In this document: positions 26,056 to 35,473 of the stretch, one piece after another
Numbering within the stretch: the first letter of the stretch is position 1
How the letters are laid out: every line of letters starts with the position of its first letter
The notes under the pieces: model-generated
The model's database searches: none
The model's input: the letters and a program-made list of their open reading frames with translations, nothing else
Told to the model about the DNA's origin: nothing
Assembly: GCA_910577435.1 (NCBI GenBank)
Contig: CAJTLV010000008.1
Coordinates: 1-48,058 of the forward strand
Origin: an uncultured Christensenella sp.
GTDB lineage: Bacteria > Bacillota > Clostridia > Christensenellales > Pumilibacteraceae
Direction: 5' to 3'
Length of the DNA: 48,058 nt
Position numbers and translations under genes: made by a program

Positions 26056-26143
26056 TATGTAAAACGCGTGTAAAAATATGTAACACAATTTTTATTCGGT
26101 CGTACTTCGGCAGAAATTTTACGCCTCGCGACACGGTTCGCCC

Positions 26144-26172
26144 ATTTGTCGGTCAATGACCGATCGTATAAT
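26144..26172 (+). promoter_or_regulatory. htrA promoter with a palindromic operator in its spacer
   Basis: TATAAT at 26167-26172; the -35 (ATTTGT at 26144-26149, 17-base spacer) is weak. The spacer holds a perfect inverted repeat TCGGTCA-A-TGACCGA (26149-26163). A weak -35 with a dyad in the spacer suggests control by a dimeric regulator. Confidence 0.55.
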
Positions 26173-26239
26173 ATAAACACAATTGTGGGATTGCGGGCGT
26201 AAGTCGGCGGTTTCGGCAAACATAATAAGCGGTGGTGCG

Positions 26240-27379
26240 ATGAGTAATTCGAATGGTGACAAGGCAGTCAAGAGGCCTAATTTTGCGTTGATAATTCTTA
26301 CGATATGTTGCGTCGCGGTGCTTGTAACGGGCGTCGGTGTCGGATCGTACTATTTCGGAAAGAGCGGAGAGACCGTTGCCGGCAGAACGGTCAAAATGTA
26401 TATTGCGGACGATTCTACGACGTACAGTCTGACATCGGAACTTGTCGGCGCCGTCGCGGACTCCGTAGTGGAGATACGGACGGAGAGCGTGCGTACCGTG
26501 TGGGGTTCGCAGTATGTGACGTCGGGCGCGGGCAGCGGTGTGATCGTCGGACACAACAGCGGATATACGGGATATTATATCGTGACTAACAATCACGTCA
26601 TTTCGGGCGCGAACGAAATAACGGTGACTTTGCGTTCGGGCGCGAACTACGACGCGGAGCTTATCGCAGCCGATGCGGACGGGGATATTGCCGTCGTGTT
26701 CATAGAAGAGACCAAAACGCTCAACGTCGCGACGTGGGGAAAAAGCAGCGATTTGCAAGTGGGAGACGAACTGATCGCGATAGGAAATCCGCTCGGCTCG
26801 CTCGGCGGAACGGTCACTAAGGGCATACTGTCTGCGAAAGAGCGGTCGATAGTCATCGATAATTACACTATGACTTTGTTGCAGACGGATACCGCAATCA
26901 ATCCCGGCAATTCGGGCGGCGGGCTGTTCAATATGAAAGGACATCTTGTCGGTGTGGTAAATGCCAAAACGTCGGACGAGGAGGTAGAGGGTATTTGCTT
27001 TGCCATTCCTTCCGAAACGGCGTGCGCGCTGGTGAGCGATCTTATAGAATACGGCACCGTCATAGGACGCGTGGATCTGGGCGTAACGGTGGGCAGTGCC
27101 GCCAAAAACGACGGGAGTACGATAGTTTACGTTACGCAAGCGCCCGACGACGGCGGAGACGACGGATTCAAGTTGTACGACAAGATCGCATCCGTAAACG
27201 GTCGGGAGATCTCATCGCTACTCGATTACAACAATGCTTTGGCGGCGATCAAGCCGAACGACGAAGTGGAGATCGTAGTTTATCGCGGCACGTTGCAGCA
27301 TAATTGGCCCGGCGGCGGTAACATCGCGTTCGCGTTCGATCCGACGACGTTTACCGTCACCGCGCGGCAGCGGGGATGA
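26240..27379 (+). CDS. HtrA/DegP-like membrane-anchored serine protease
   Basis: 379 aa from the ATG at 26240. One membrane helix at about 15-38, then a trypsin-like domain with catalytic His119 (TNNHVISGA), Asp149 (DADGDIAVV) and Ser225 (NPGNSGGGLF). A PDZ domain fills residues about 285-379 (LYDKIASVNGREISSLLDYN NAL). Such proteases degrade misfolded exported proteins under stress. GGTGG precedes the start. The promoter dyad points to regulated expression. Confidence 0.93.
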   Translation: MSNSNGDKAVKRPNFALIILTICCVAVLVTGVGVGSYYFGKSGETVAGRTVKMYIADDSTTYSLTSELVGAVADSVVEIRTESVRTVWGSQYVTSGAGSGVIVGHNSGYTGYYIVTNNHVISGANEITVTLRSGANYDAELIAADADGDIAVVFIEETKTLNVATWGKSSDLQVGDELIAIGNPLGSLGGTVTKGILSAKERSIVIDNYTMTLLQTDTAINPGNSGGGLFNMKGHLVGVVNAKTSDEEVEGICFAIPSETACALVSDLIEYGTVIGRVDLGVTVGSAAKNDGSTIVYVTQAPDDGGDDGFKLYDKIASVNGREISSLLDYNNALAAIKPNDEVEIVVYRGTLQHNWPGGGNIAFAFDPTTFTVTARQRG

Positions 27380-27421
27380 TCGGGAAATCGTAGTGCGAAA
27401 AAGCCAATTATCTTAATTTAC

Positions 27422-27450
27422 TTGCGTCGGACAGTCCGATGTGTTAGAAT
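27422..27450 (+). promoter_or_regulatory. purF promoter with dyad in the spacer
   Basis: TTGCGT (27422-27427), 17-base spacer, TAGAAT (27445-27450). The spacer carries TCGGAC-A-GTCCGA (27427-27439), a perfect inverted repeat that could bind a repressor. It does not look like the Bacillus PurBox. Confidence 0.5.
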
Positions 27451-27485
27451 ATTCGTGCAATAATTCTCTACATCGGAGGACGCAA

Positions 27486-28844
27486 GTGGGCAATAAAGTT
27501 GATTGCGGCGTAATGGCCGCATACGATTACGACGGCGGCAACGTCGCGATAGACATTTATCACGGCTTATATACTCTGCAGCATCGCGGACAGGAGAGTT
27601 GCGGGATAGTCACGAACGACTATGTAAAGCTGTATTCGGTAAAGAACAAGGGACTTGTAAACGAGGTGTTCAATAGGGACAATCTCGCAACTTTGAAAGG
27701 CAAGATCGGCGTGGGTCACGTGCATTACGGCGGCGACGAGAACGACGCGATACCGCCCATTATGTCGCGGTACTGCAAGGGCACGATAACGCTCGCTATG
27801 GACGGACATCTTACCAACTATGACGAACTGCGTTCCGAACTCGAACAGCGCGGCGCGATATTTCAGTCGTCGTCGCACGCCGAAGTGATAATGAATATGA
27901 TAGCCGTCGCACGCACTAAACTGCCCAGCGCCGAAGCGGCGGTGTACGACACGATGCTGCGGCTTAAAGGCGCGTTTTCGGCGGTGCTGATGAGTCCCAA
28001 AAAACTGATAGCGTTCCGCGATTCTTTCGGCGTGCGTCCGTTGTCGGTAGGCAAGCGCGGCAACCGCTGGTTCGTCGCGTCGGAGACGGCGGCGTTCGAC
28101 GTGATCAAGGCGGAAAAAGTGTGCGACGTTCTTCCCGGCGAACTTATAAAGATCGACGAAACGGGCGTGTCGCATATGACCGACGGCGTAAGCAAATCGC
28201 CCGCTCACTGTATATTCGAATACGTGTACTTTGCCCGCCCCGATTCGATGCTCGACGGGAACAACGTGTATCAAGCGCGTATAGATATAGGCAGGGAACT
28301 GTTTAAGGCGCACCCCGTAAAGGCGGATATGGTGTTCGGCGTACCCAGCTCCGGACTGCATTTCGCGCTCGGTTATTCGTATGAAAGCGGCATTCCTTAC
28401 GGCGACGGACTTTTCAAAAATTCGTATGTCGGCAGAACGTTTATTCGCGGCACGTCCGAAGAACGGTACGAAGCGGTTTCGATCAAGCTCAATCCGTTAC
28501 GCGGCGCGATAAAGGGTAAAGACGTTGTAATAGTGGACGACTCGATCGTGCGCGGAACGACAAGCGCCAATCTCATACGTCTTATCAAAGACGGCGGCGC
28601 CAAGTCCGTGCATATGCGCATTGCGTCTCCGCCATTTTTGTGGCACTGCAAGTTCGGTTCGGACATTCCCGACCGCAAACAGCTCATCGCCGCGAGAATG
28701 AGCGTCGAGGAAATAAGAAAACAGATCGGCGCGGACACGCTCGGTTATCTGCCCGTCGAGGCGTTCGAACGCATAGGACTTAAAGCGTGCGAGCATTGCG
28801 AGGCGTGTTTTACGGGCGTATACCCCGACGAGATCGAGAAATAA
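27486..28844 (+). CDS. purF: Amidophosphoribosyltransferase
   Basis: 452 aa from GTG at 27486 with GGAGGA 5 bases upstream. First step of de novo purine synthesis: PRPP plus glutamine to phosphoribosylamine. The N-terminal glutaminase has its nucleophile at Cys7 (KVDCGVMAAY), so a 6-residue propeptide would be removed; TLQHRGQES and the GHLTNYDEL motif follow. The PRPP loop is VVIVDDSIVRGTT. Fe-S ligand cysteines are present (HCIFEYVYFARP, LWHCKFG, CEHCEACF), as in the oxygen-sensitive B. subtilis type. No other pur gene is nearby. The next gene follows after 4 bases. Confidence 0.95.
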   Translation: MGNKVDCGVMAAYDYDGGNVAIDIYHGLYTLQHRGQESCGIVTNDYVKLYSVKNKGLVNEVFNRDNLATLKGKIGVGHVHYGGDENDAIPPIMSRYCKGTITLAMDGHLTNYDELRSELEQRGAIFQSSSHAEVIMNMIAVARTKLPSAEAAVYDTMLRLKGAFSAVLMSPKKLIAFRDSFGVRPLSVGKRGNRWFVASETAAFDVIKAEKVCDVLPGELIKIDETGVSHMTDGVSKSPAHCIFEYVYFARPDSMLDGNNVYQARIDIGRELFKAHPVKADMVFGVPSSGLHFALGYSYESGIPYGDGLFKNSYVGRTFIRGTSEERYEAVSIKLNPLRGAIKGKDVVIVDDSIVRGTTSANLIRLIKDGGAKSVHMRIASPPFLWHCKFGSDIPDRKQLIAARMSVEEIRKQIGADTLGYLPVEAFERIGLKACEHCEACFTGVYPDEIEK

Positions 28845-28848
28845 ATTT

Positions 28849-29568
28849 ATGACCGACGGCGAAAGGACACAGCAGCCGCCGCAGGGCAAGCGCGAACGGT
28901 TTCAAGCCGAACTCAGAGCGCGGGCGGAGCGGATTAGGTGCGTATATAACGACGTGTTTACGATAAAGATACCGCAGCTCGTCGCGTATTTCATACTCGG
29001 AATGTGCGCGGTCGCGTTGCTCGTCGTCGCTATGATTTTCGACGGGGGCATTCGGGTGGGCGCTATGCTCGGCGGAATAGCCGTCATTATTGTGCTGGTC
29101 GTCTGGTATTTGGCAATGCGCGCCGCAATGCCGATGAGTTTTATGCAATACACGGCGTTCGACAACGGCAAGCGTTATACGTTTTGTGTCGTCGGAAAAA
29201 AACGTTCGCTTTTTTCAGACGGAGAGAATATCGTCGAAACGGACAGGCAACAGTATCGGCGGCTGGACGAAATGCCCTTTCTATCGTACCGTTGCGACTT
29301 TTTCGCGGATATGACGGTCGACGTGCGTATAGGCAAGGCGGAGACCGAAACTTTTGCGGGCACGACCGTTGTGAACGGAAAGACGGTCAAGTGCAAAATA
29401 GTGTTCAGGAACGGCGAACCGTACATAGGTAATGTCGGCGGAGTCAGAATCAAATATTTCGACGTGAATTCGACTAATGAAAAGTTTGTCGTGCCGCAAG
29501 ATCTCCGCGCCGCCGTAAAGGCGTTCGGCGTACCGATGCCAAAGCTCGGCGGAATAGTCGTTAAGTAA
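28849..29568 (+). CDS. Membrane protein of unknown function
   Basis: 239 aa, no family recognised. A cytoplasmic basic N-terminus, two membrane helices (VAYFILGMCAVALLVVAMIF and VGAMLGGIAVIIVLVVWYLA), then a beta-rich domain of about 140 residues (YTFCVVGKKRSLFSDGENIV to YIGNVGGVRIKYFDV). It is almost joined to purF and may be cotranscribed. A weak start context (GAG...) suggests modest expression. Confidence 0.75.
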   Translation: MTDGERTQQPPQGKRERFQAELRARAERIRCVYNDVFTIKIPQLVAYFILGMCAVALLVVAMIFDGGIRVGAMLGGIAVIIVLVVWYLAMRAAMPMSFMQYTAFDNGKRYTFCVVGKKRSLFSDGENIVETDRQQYRRLDEMPFLSYRCDFFADMTVDVRIGKAETETFAGTTVVNGKTVKCKIVFRNGEPYIGNVGGVRIKYFDVNSTNEKFVVPQDLRAAVKAFGVPMPKLGGIVVK

Positions 29569-29645
29569 CGTTGCGGCGCGGAACGGGGATTGAGCGTTCG
29601 ATATGTTTTGCGGTTCGGGTAAATTCCGAATTGTGTCGAAAAACA

Positions 29646-29674
29646 TTGTAATTTTTTATAAAGTATGCTATACT
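29646..29674 (+). promoter_or_regulatory. malQ promoter
   Basis: TTGTAA (29646-29651), 17-base spacer, TATACT (29669-29674). Confidence 0.7.
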
Positions 29675-29711
29675 TATTAATACAACATACACATATGGGA
29701 AGAGGTGTTTT

Positions 29712-31154
29712 ATGGAACGTAAAGCAGGAGTATTGATGCACATTTCGTCGTTGCCGAACAGTCGCGGCATAGGCTCTCTCGGCAGAGCGGCGTATGAGTT
29801 TGTCGATTTTATGGCGGACGCCAAGCTGTCGCTGTGGCAGGTCTTGCCGCTTTGCCCGACCTCATACGGCGATTCGCCGTATCAGTCGCCGTCGGCAGTC
29901 GCGGGCAACCCGTACTTTATCGATATAGACACGCTGATCGACGAGGGATTATTGAAACCCGACGAGGCGGCGGAGTATGCCGTTGCGCCCGTAGACTATG
30001 CCGCTGTGTATTTCGAGCGGTACGCAACTCTTAAAAAAGCGTTTCGCAGGTTTGCCAAGACTCCGCCCGAAGACTATGAAGCGTTCAAAATGGAGAACGC
30101 TTTCTGGCTGGACGATTACGCACTGTTTATGGCTATCAAGGAAGCTCACGGAATGCAGGCGTGGGAGACGTGGGAGGACAGATATAAATACCGCACGGCG
30201 AGTATGAAAAAGTTCGAACGCGCCGCCGAATTTCACAAGTTTTTGCAGTACGAATTTTTCAAGCAGTGGAGCGCGCTCAAAGCCTACGCCAACGGCAAAG
30301 GGATAAAGATAGTCGGCGATATGCCCATATATGTTGCATATGATTCCGTCGAAGTTTGGAGCAATCCCAAACAGTTCCTGCTTAACGACGATCTGTCGCG
30401 CAAGGTCGTTGCGGGAGTTCCGCCCGATTATTTCTCCGCCGACGGACAGTTATGGGGCAATCCCATATACGACTGGGAATATATGAAAAGTACCGGTTAC
30501 GAATGGTGGATAATGCGAATGTCGATGGCGTTGAAACTGTACGACGTCGTGCGTATCGACCATTTCCGTGCGTTTGCCGATTACTACGTCATTCCCGCAG
30601 GCCGAGCGGACGCTCGCGTCGGAGAATGGGTGACGGGTCCGGGACTCGAATTTTTCAATATCATAAACGAAAGGCTGGATCACCCCGCTATCATCGCGGA
30701 GGACTTGGGCGAACTGCACGACTGCGTGCGCGAGCTGGTGCGTGCGACGGGTTTTCCCGGTATGAAGATAATGCAATTCTCGTTCGACGGTAATCCATAT
30801 AACGATTTCTATTATACCAATTATAACGAGAACTGCGTCGCCTATACGGGTACGCACGACAACGATACTACGCGCGGCTGGTTCGAAGCGAACGACGACG
30901 GGCAGAAAGATCTCGTGCGGCGCACGCTGGGCTATTACGGCGGGGAGATAACGGCGGAAATTATCGAGAGGCTGTTCTCGTCGCGCGCGAACACGGTCAT
31001 CATTCCGATGCAGGATTTTTTGGATCTGCCTACGTCGGCGCGAATGAATATCCCGTCGACGCTCGGCGGAAACTGGGCTTGGCGCTCTGAACCCGTATGG
31101 AGAGAAAAGACCGAGACGATACGCCGCCTCGTCGAAAAATACAACAGAGAGTAA
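29712..31154 (+). CDS. malQ: 4-alpha-glucanotransferase (GH77)
   Basis: 480 aa with GGGAAGAGGTG upstream. It opens with RKAGVLMHISSLPNSRGIGS LG, the family start. Catalytic residues lie in VVRIDHFRAFADYY (nucleophile Asp), IIAEDLGEL (Glu) and TGTHDNDTTRGW (Asp); NIPSTLGGNWAWR is also diagnostic. The enzyme transfers maltodextrin segments between glucans and works with the GH13 enzyme at 20.9 kb in glycogen or maltodextrin metabolism. It has its own promoter and a textbook terminator, so it is monocistronic. Confidence 0.96.
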   Translation: MERKAGVLMHISSLPNSRGIGSLGRAAYEFVDFMADAKLSLWQVLPLCPTSYGDSPYQSPSAVAGNPYFIDIDTLIDEGLLKPDEAAEYAVAPVDYAAVYFERYATLKKAFRRFAKTPPEDYEAFKMENAFWLDDYALFMAIKEAHGMQAWETWEDRYKYRTASMKKFERAAEFHKFLQYEFFKQWSALKAYANGKGIKIVGDMPIYVAYDSVEVWSNPKQFLLNDDLSRKVVAGVPPDYFSADGQLWGNPIYDWEYMKSTGYEWWIMRMSMALKLYDVVRIDHFRAFADYYVIPAGRADARVGEWVTGPGLEFFNIINERLDHPAIIAEDLGELHDCVRELVRATGFPGMKIMQFSFDGNPYNDFYYTNYNENCVAYTGTHDNDTTRGWFEANDDGQKDLVRRTLGYYGGEITAEIIERLFSSRANTVIIPMQDFLDLPTSARMNIPSTLGGNWAWRSEPVWREKTETIRRLVEKYNRE

Positions 31155-31178
31155 AAATTCCCCGAAAGGGGTTTTTTT
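31153..31178 (+). terminator. malQ terminator
   Basis: CCCC-GAAA-GGGG (31160-31171) with flanking AAAAATT and a run of seven T. A GNRA loop makes it a strong intrinsic terminator. Confidence 0.9.
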
Positions 31179-31289
31179 ATTGCGATGTTTCGGTTATGTT
31201 CGGAAGTACAGATAATGAAAGTGGGAAACGGCATAATGTATCGGCATTGAATAAAAAATCGTCAAAACGGAAAAAACACATTAAAACGT

Positions 31290-31318
31290 TTGATTTTCTT
31301 TATTATAATTGTTATAAT
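31290..31318 (+). promoter_or_regulatory. prsA promoter
   Basis: TTGATT (31290-31295), 17-base spacer, TATAAT (31313-31318). A second TATAAT lies at 31304-31309. Confidence 0.7.
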
Positions 31319-31344
31319 TAACAGACAACATTTAATAGGTATAG

Positions 31345-33069
31345 GTGTCACTTGTGTTAAAACGCATTTCGTTATGTATAATATCTATGGTTATGGCAGC
31401 CACTATGCTGTGCGGCTGTTCGTTTTTCGTTCACGATACGGAGCGCGACTACCGTCAGGTTGCGGCGACGGTCGGATCGTACACTATAAATAACAGCCTT
31501 GTCGAAGTTGACGACGACGGTGAAACTCACGTCACGCCCAAGACTTACACGACAACCGAAAAGACTATTTACAAGCGCGATCTCGTAGAGTACGTTTATA
31601 ACAACGCAAGCTCTTTGCAACAGTCGTTTTCGTCTGCACAGGCGATGTATAAATACGCGATAGAAATGCTCGTCAATCTCGAACTCGTAATAAATGAAGT
31701 GGACGCGCTTATCGACGCGGGCATAGTCGAATGGGGCTTGACCGAGACGAACGCCGTCAAAAAACGCATCTATTCCGCAATAGACAGCAACCTTATATCC
31801 ATTCAGAATCAGATCCTCGAATCGCGCGACAAACCGCAAATTTCCACTTCGGGCGACAGCGACGTGAGTACGGATACCACGTATCCCGTTAAACCCGACG
31901 ACGAGGATGACAGCGAAGATGTCAAAGATACCGAAGTCTGGGAGCCGGAACTGTCGCGTTATCCCGGAATGCACGGCGACAGCGAACGGCGCTCGCTCGA
32001 AAGAGAGGCTGTTAATCGGTTTATAGCGCTCATAAAGAACCGAGTCAAAGACGATTTCCGCCTCACCGCCGAAGATAAGGCCAAGTTCGCCGAAGACGAC
32101 GAGCGCATAAACGAGGTCATCGCGACGCAGGGTATCGAGATGGTTTACCCTATACTCTGCGATACGCATTATATGTACTATATTTCCGGCAAAGCGCTCG
32201 AACGCTCCCAGAAAATAACGCAGATGCAGACATATCTTACGGAAAACTCCGAAGTCAGCGACAACGACGTCATAAAGTCGTATACCGATACGCTCAATCA
32301 GCAACGCAGCACCTACACAAACGATATTTCCGCGTATGACACCGCAATGTCGGACGGTTCGACGACTGTTCTTTACCATCCCAACAACAATCACTTCTAT
32401 GTTAAGCACATTCTTCTGCCGTTCTCGGACGATCAGAAAGCCGCGCTAGCCGATTATAAGGCAAGGCTCAACGTGACCAAAGACCAGATAGAAGAATTCC
32501 GCGACAGGCTTGTTTCGGGCATTGTGTGTTATCCGCACGTGGCGGGAGAAGACGACAAGACGCGCCCGATGAGCGTCGCGCAGGTGCTTGACGAGATCCG
32601 CGCCAAAATGCTCCCGTTGGAAGGCAATTCGGAGCGTGCCGACCTGATGTTCGACGATCTTATTTATAAGTACAATACCGATTCCGGCGCGTTCGGCAAT
32701 AATAAAGGTTATGTCGTAAAGTATAAACTCAACGCCGACGAGAGCGAGAAGTATATGCAAGAGTTTGCCGACGGTGCGCGCTATATGCGCGACAATCTCG
32801 AAGTCGGGCAGGTCTATTACACGCCCGTCGTCACCGATTACGGCGTGCACATTATGTACTTTGCTTCGACTGTCGAAGTCGGCTCGGTCAATCTCTACGA
32901 TTACACCACGCCCGGCAAGGTAGAAACGTATTTCGACGTCATCAAAGCGCCGCTCACAACATCGCGGGAAAACGCCGCGTATTCGAAGTGGGAGAGCAAC
33001 GTTCTCTCGTACAATCTCGACAAGTACGCGACGTTCTACGAAAGCAGATACAAAGATCTTTGGGAATAA
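31345..33069 (+). CDS. PrsA/SurA-like foldase lipoprotein
   Basis: 574 aa from GTG at 31345; a second GTG at 31354 would give 571 aa and fits a normal signal peptide as well. A signal sequence (LKRISLCIISMVMAATM) ends in the lipobox LCGC. The mature part has a SurA-like helical N-domain, an Asp/Glu-rich linker near 180-205, and a parvulin-type region beginning HFYVKHILLPF and ending YTPVVTDYGVHIMYF. Such proteins fold secreted proteins outside the membrane. It is larger than usual PrsA (about 300 aa), with a long insertion between VKHILLPF and GAFGNNKGYV. Confidence 0.85.
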   Translation: MSLVLKRISLCIISMVMAATMLCGCSFFVHDTERDYRQVAATVGSYTINNSLVEVDDDGETHVTPKTYTTTEKTIYKRDLVEYVYNNASSLQQSFSSAQAMYKYAIEMLVNLELVINEVDALIDAGIVEWGLTETNAVKKRIYSAIDSNLISIQNQILESRDKPQISTSGDSDVSTDTTYPVKPDDEDDSEDVKDTEVWEPELSRYPGMHGDSERRSLEREAVNRFIALIKNRVKDDFRLTAEDKAKFAEDDERINEVIATQGIEMVYPILCDTHYMYYISGKALERSQKITQMQTYLTENSEVSDNDVIKSYTDTLNQQRSTYTNDISAYDTAMSDGSTTVLYHPNNNHFYVKHILLPFSDDQKAALADYKARLNVTKDQIEEFRDRLVSGIVCYPHVAGEDDKTRPMSVAQVLDEIRAKMLPLEGNSERADLMFDDLIYKYNTDSGAFGNNKGYVVKYKLNADESEKYMQEFADGARYMRDNLEVGQVYYTPVVTDYGVHIMYFASTVEVGSVNLYDYTTPGKVETYFDVIKAPLTTSRENAAYSKWESNVLSYNLDKYATFYESRYKDLWE

Positions 33070-33146
33070 AACTTAACACGCAAACAACTTAATTCGAATT
33101 AACGACGGGCGTCTTTTCGGCGTAACCGTTTTCGGGAGGATCGGAT

Positions 33147-33476
33147 ATGGGAAAATTCGGCGGCTACGGCGGCGGTGGCGGAATGAATATGCAACAGATG
33201 ATGCGCCAGGCGCAGAAGTTGCAGGAGCAGATGAATCAAGCCAAAGAAGAACTTGAAAACGCGCGCGTGACCGGTACTGCCGGCGGCGGCGCGGTCACTG
33301 TGACCATTTCGGGCAGTAAACGCTTTATTTCCGTCGAGATCAAGCCCGAAGTCGTCGATCCCGACGACGTGGAAATGCTCGAAGATCTCATTACGGCGGC
33401 GGCGAACGAGGCTTATGCCAATGCCGACGAACTTGTCAAAAACAGTCCGCTCAATCAGCTGGGCGGAATGTTCTAA
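33147..33476 (+). CDS. Nucleoid-associated protein YbaB/EbfC
   Basis: 109 aa with GGGAGG before the ATG. A Gly-rich start, MQQMMRQAQKLQEQMNQAKE EL, then VTGTAGGGAVTVTISGSKR and VEMLEDLITAAANEAYANAD E identify the family, a DNA-binding dimer shaped like tweezers. It precedes recR as in many bacteria; dnaX, the usual upstream partner, is missing here. Confidence 0.96.
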   Translation: MGKFGGYGGGGGMNMQQMMRQAQKLQEQMNQAKEELENARVTGTAGGGAVTVTISGSKRFISVEIKPEVVDPDDVEMLEDLITAAANEAYANADELVKNSPLNQLGGMF

Positions 33477-33490
33477 ATCGATTTTAACGA

Positions 33491-34075
33491 ATGAAAGAGA
33501 TCCAGAGCATAGCCGTGCTTGCGAGCCGTTTTTCGGCATTGCCGAGCGTCGGCAGAAAGACGGCGCTACGCTATGCGTATGCGGTCATCGATATGTCCGA
33601 CGACGAAGTGAACGCGTTCTGCGCGGCGCTTCGCGACGTTAAAGAAAATGTTCGTCTGTGTGACGTTTGCGGTAACTTTACAGACGCAGACGTATGCGAT
33701 TTTTGCAGGACGAGGCAGAAAAAACAGATATGCGTCGTGTCTTATCCCAAAGATATCGCCGCGATAGAAAATTCCGGCGCGTTCGACGGCGTATATCACG
33801 TTCTTCACGGCACGCTGTCGCCTATGGACAACCGAACGCCCGACGATCTGAACATAAAATCGCTTGTCGGTCGGCTCGACGGTGTGGAAGAGGTAATTAT
33901 CGCGACCAATCCCGATGTGGAGGGCGAGGCGACGGCGGTGTATCTCGCGCGGCTCATCAAGCCGCTCGGCGTCAAGGTGACGCGTATCGCACAGGGAATT
34001 TCTATGGGTTCGGAACTCGAATACGCCGACGCGGTAACGCTCTCGCAGGCACTGGGCAGACGAACGGCACTGTAA
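33491..34075 (+). CDS. recR: Recombination protein RecR
   Basis: 194 aa. HhH region (RFSALPSVGRKTALRYAYAV), a C4 zinc finger (CDVCGNFTDADVCDFC), a Toprim domain (CVVSYPKDIAAIENSGAFDG VYHVLHG), and the C-terminal GISMGSELEYADAVTLSQAL GRR. With RecF/RecO it loads RecA at gaps. It follows ybaB by 14 bases; a terminator lies just past the stop. Confidence 0.97.
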   Translation: MKEIQSIAVLASRFSALPSVGRKTALRYAYAVIDMSDDEVNAFCAALRDVKENVRLCDVCGNFTDADVCDFCRTRQKKQICVVSYPKDIAAIENSGAFDGVYHVLHGTLSPMDNRTPDDLNIKSLVGRLDGVEEVIIATNPDVEGEATAVYLARLIKPLGVKVTRIAQGISMGSELEYADAVTLSQALGRRTAL

Positions 34076-34085
34076 TTGCAGTTAT

Positions 34086-34112
34086 ACTCGGACATATTGT
34101 CCGAGTTTTTTA
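34086..34112 (+). terminator. recR terminator
   Basis: ACTCGGACA-TAT-TGTCCGAGT stem followed by T6: an intrinsic terminator right after the recR stop. Confidence 0.85.
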
Positions 34113-34135
34113 TAATAAATCGCAAGGGAGAAAAT

Positions 34136-35329
34136 ATGCGGGTCGATAAAGCGCAGATGCGTGAGTTTTTCGTCAATTATCACGGGTTCGGCGAATTTTT
34201 CGCATTGAACGCCGACGCGGCGCTCGACGCGATATTTTCGCGTATCCGCTCGGTGCAGTTCGACCCGCTCAATGTAGTCGGTCGCAATGCCGAACTTGTA
34301 TGCTTTTCGCGGAACGGCAATATAACGCGCAACGACTTGGCCGCCGCATTGTATGAAAGAAGGGTTCTGGTCGACGGCTGGGATAAAATGATGTGCGTTT
34401 ATCGCACGGATGAATTTTCGAAATTCGCGTTTGTGCGCAAGGCTATGACCGATCAGTACGGTTTGACAATGGAATGGCGCAATCAGCGCGACTGCCATAA
34501 CTTTATGGAAGAGGTGTACGATTATATAGACAAGCACGGCAAAACGCTTGTCACGGACATCCCGTCGCAAAGCACGGGGAACGGCGGTTGGGGGCCGTCC
34601 AAAGTCGCGGGCGTGTGCTGTGAATATCTCTGGAACTGCGGCAGACTGACCGTCGCTTACAAAAAGGGAGTAGTTAAGGCTTTCGATACGACGGAGCGTC
34701 TGCTCGGAATAAATCCGGACGAGAATGCGTTTGACCGTTTTGAAGAGTTTGAAGATTGGTATGTAAAAAGACGGATCGCGTCTGTCGGCGCGGCGAGGTG
34801 GACTAACGGCGGTGCTTGGTTGGGCGCGTATACGGAGAACGGCGAGCGGCGCAGAAAAGTTTTGAACAGGCTTGCCGATAACGGACAATTGACGGCGGTG
34901 CAGGTCGACGGCGTTAATGGCGAGTATTACATAAATACGGGCGACGAGAGATTTTTCGAAAAAGCTGCCGACGACCGCGCCGTGTTCGTTGCGCCGCTGG
35001 ATAATATCATTTGGGACAGAAAGACGGTAAAAGACGTTTTCGATTTCGAATACAGCTGGGAGGTGTACACCCCCGCCGCGAAACGTAAGTTCGGCTATTA
35101 TGTGCTGCCAATACTGATCGGTAGCAGATTTATAGGACGTATAGAACCCACGCTGTCGAAGAAGAAAGACAAGTTGACGGTGAAAAATATATGGTTCGAA
35201 AAAGAATATACGCCGACGAGCGACGATATACGCAAGATTTCGGCGGAGATAAAAAGACTCGCGGCGTTTTTGAATGTAGATCTTGACGAAAGCGTCGAGA
35301 CATTGACAGTAATGCCGATCGGCGGGTAA
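34136..35329 (+). CDS. YcaQ/AlkZ-like winged-helix DNA glycosylase
   Basis: 397 aa from the ATG at 34136, chosen for AAGGGAG upstream. RSVQFDPLNVVGRNAELVC carries the QxD catalytic motif (Gln41-Phe-Asp43) of the YcaQ group, which unhooks DNA crosslinks; AlkZ members have QxQ. FVAPLDNIIWDRKTVKDVFD FEY and YYVLPILIGSRFIGRIEP are the C-terminal signature of the HTH_42 family. Its role in crosslink or bulky-adduct repair is inferred from family knowledge. Directly downstream is the tRNA-Thr promoter. Confidence 0.85.
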   Translation: MRVDKAQMREFFVNYHGFGEFFALNADAALDAIFSRIRSVQFDPLNVVGRNAELVCFSRNGNITRNDLAAALYERRVLVDGWDKMMCVYRTDEFSKFAFVRKAMTDQYGLTMEWRNQRDCHNFMEEVYDYIDKHGKTLVTDIPSQSTGNGGWGPSKVAGVCCEYLWNCGRLTVAYKKGVVKAFDTTERLLGINPDENAFDRFEEFEDWYVKRRIASVGAARWTNGGAWLGAYTENGERRRKVLNRLADNGQLTAVQVDGVNGEYYINTGDERFFEKAADDRAVFVAPLDNIIWDRKTVKDVFDFEYSWEVYTPAAKRKFGYYVLPILIGSRFIGRIEPTLSKKKDKLTVKNIWFEKEYTPTSDDIRKISAEIKRLAAFLNVDLDESVETLTVMPIGG

Positions 35330-35364
35330 AAAGAAAATCAAGGGAAAAATCTATGCTCAAACAT

Positions 35365-35393
35365 TTGCCAATTCGGTCGTTGTGTGATATAAT
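35365..35393 (+). promoter_or_regulatory. tRNA-Thr promoter
   Basis: TTGCCA (35365-35370), 17-base spacer, TATAAT (35388-35393). Transcription would start near 35400, leaving about 100 bases before the tRNA. Confidence 0.75.
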
Positions 35394-35402
35394 ATCAAGC
35401 GT

Positions 35403-35473
35403 CGACTGTTAGATTGACAGATGCAATCTATGCTGCTGTGGCTCGGTTGAACAGGCTGACCGCTGAACAGTCG
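35403..35473 (+). ncRNA. Folded, tRNA-like leader upstream of tRNA-Thr (possible tRNA remnant)
   Basis: CGACTGTT (35403-35410) can pair with AACAGTCG (35466-35473). Between them AGATTG-7-CAATCT forms a hairpin with a 7-base loop. The stretch from 35432 matches the 5' end of tRNA-Thr with two differences (GCTgCTGTGGCTCgGTTG). It may be a decayed tRNA or a leader structure for tRNA processing. Confidence 0.4.

Noticed and set aside
24187..26088. 633-aa open frame opposite the HelD-like gene
   Set aside because: The plus strand encodes all helicase motifs; the antisense frame has no domain, ribosome site or promoter.
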